Made by a program: the position numbers and the translations under genes. DNA of 6,416 nt from JAAYKS01 sp964479435 (lineage in GTDB: Bacteria; Bacillota; Clostridia; Saccharofermentanales; UBA5734): assembly GCA_964479435.1 (NCBI GenBank), contig CAYZME010000095.1, forward strand, positions 1-6,416, written 5' to 3'. Shown here one piece after another: positions 6,109 through 6,416 of the stretch (the first letter of the stretch is position 1; the number at the start of each line of letters is the position of its first letter). The notes under the pieces were generated by a model, which saw only the letters and a program-made list of their open reading frames with translations, did no database searches and was not told the origin of the DNA.

Positions 6109-6416
6109 GCCGTTTGTGGAATCGGAAAACACGCGAGCTGGCGCCGTATGTGCCCGGTGAGCAGCCGCAAGATCGCGCGTACATCAAGCTCAATACCAAT
6201 GAATGCCCGTACGCGCCGTCCGCGGCGGTGGCGCAAGCCTTGCGCGCGCTGGACGCCGCCACTTTGCGCCTGTACCCCGACCCGGCTTCGGTGGCGCTCA
6301 GGGAGGCCCTGGCGGATTACTATGGCGTCGCGGCGGATCGCGTCTTTGTCGGCAACGGCTCGGATGAGGTGCTGGCGTTGGCCTGCCAGGCTTTTTTCGC
6401 GCCCGGGGCGGAAAGC
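6105..6416 (+). CDS. hisC: Histidinol-phosphate aminotransferase HisC (5' part only)
   Basis: HisC is a PLP-dependent fold type I aminotransferase that transfers an amino group from glutamate to imidazole acetol phosphate, giving histidinol phosphate. Only the first 104 codons are present, running off the right edge in frame. The start is a GTG that overlaps the hisD stop (GTGA, four bases), preceded by AGGAG with a seven-base spacer. Family features visible are APYVPGEQP (13-21), IKLNTNE (27-33), LRLYPDP (54-60), the LREALADYYGV stretch (65-75) and FVGNGSDEVL (81-90), which leads into the PLP-phosphate-binding part. The PLP lysine lies beyond the window. One oddity is Cys34 in NECPY, where most homologues have Asn (NENPY). 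The ATG-less start and truncation make it easy to overlook. Confidence 0.95.
   Translation, partial: MSRLWNRKTRELAPYVPGEQPQDRAYIKLNTNECPYAPSAAVAQALRALDAATLRLYPDPASVALREALADYYGVAADRVFVGNGSDEVLALACQAFFAPGAES

Overview
The window holds two divergently transcribed operons, both cut by the window edges, separated by an AT-rich intergenic region of about 425 bp. Coding DNA is GC-rich. The short HisG that needs a separate HisZ subunit, the gene order hisZ-hisG-hisD-hisC, strong Shine-Dalgarno sites and a lipoprotein-anchored ABC binding protein together suggest a GC-rich member of the Bacillota (a Clostridia-like lineage). That placement is inference; no rRNA or other marker gene is present.

Minus strand, 2454 down to 1: an OpuA/ProU-type osmoprotectant ABC importer, in the order binding lipoprotein (2454-1414), permease (1398-529), ATPase (529 to beyond base 1). 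The binding protein would capture a quaternary amine such as glycine betaine outside the membrane, the permease would conduct it, and the ATPase would drive import. Permease and ATPase genes overlap by one base (TGATG). A good sigma-A-type promoter (-35 at 2600-2605, -10 at 2577-2582) lies about 120 bp upstream of the lipoprotein start, and the resulting leader contains two hairpins. A second inverted repeat encloses the start codon of the permease.

Intergenic region 2455-2879: from left to right it holds the importer leader with its hairpins, the importer promoter, a series of roughly helically spaced A-tracts, a 19-bp alternating pyrimidine-purine tract that is also a hairpin followed by four T, the his promoter (2757-2785), and a short his leader with an imperfect dyad. 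No T-box or recognised riboswitch is visible.

Plus strand, 2880 to 6416: histidine biosynthesis genes hisZ, hisG, hisD and the first 104 codons of hisC, tightly packed (18-bp gap, 8-bp overlap, 4-bp overlap). HisZ plus HisG perform the first committed step (PRPP + ATP), HisD the last two oxidations, and HisC the transamination of imidazole acetol phosphate. The remaining his genes presumably lie beyond the right edge.

This is mainly ordinary metabolism and transport. I found no convincing new system; the items worth a second look are the structured RNA at the permease start, the importer leader, and the architecture of the divergent promoter region.
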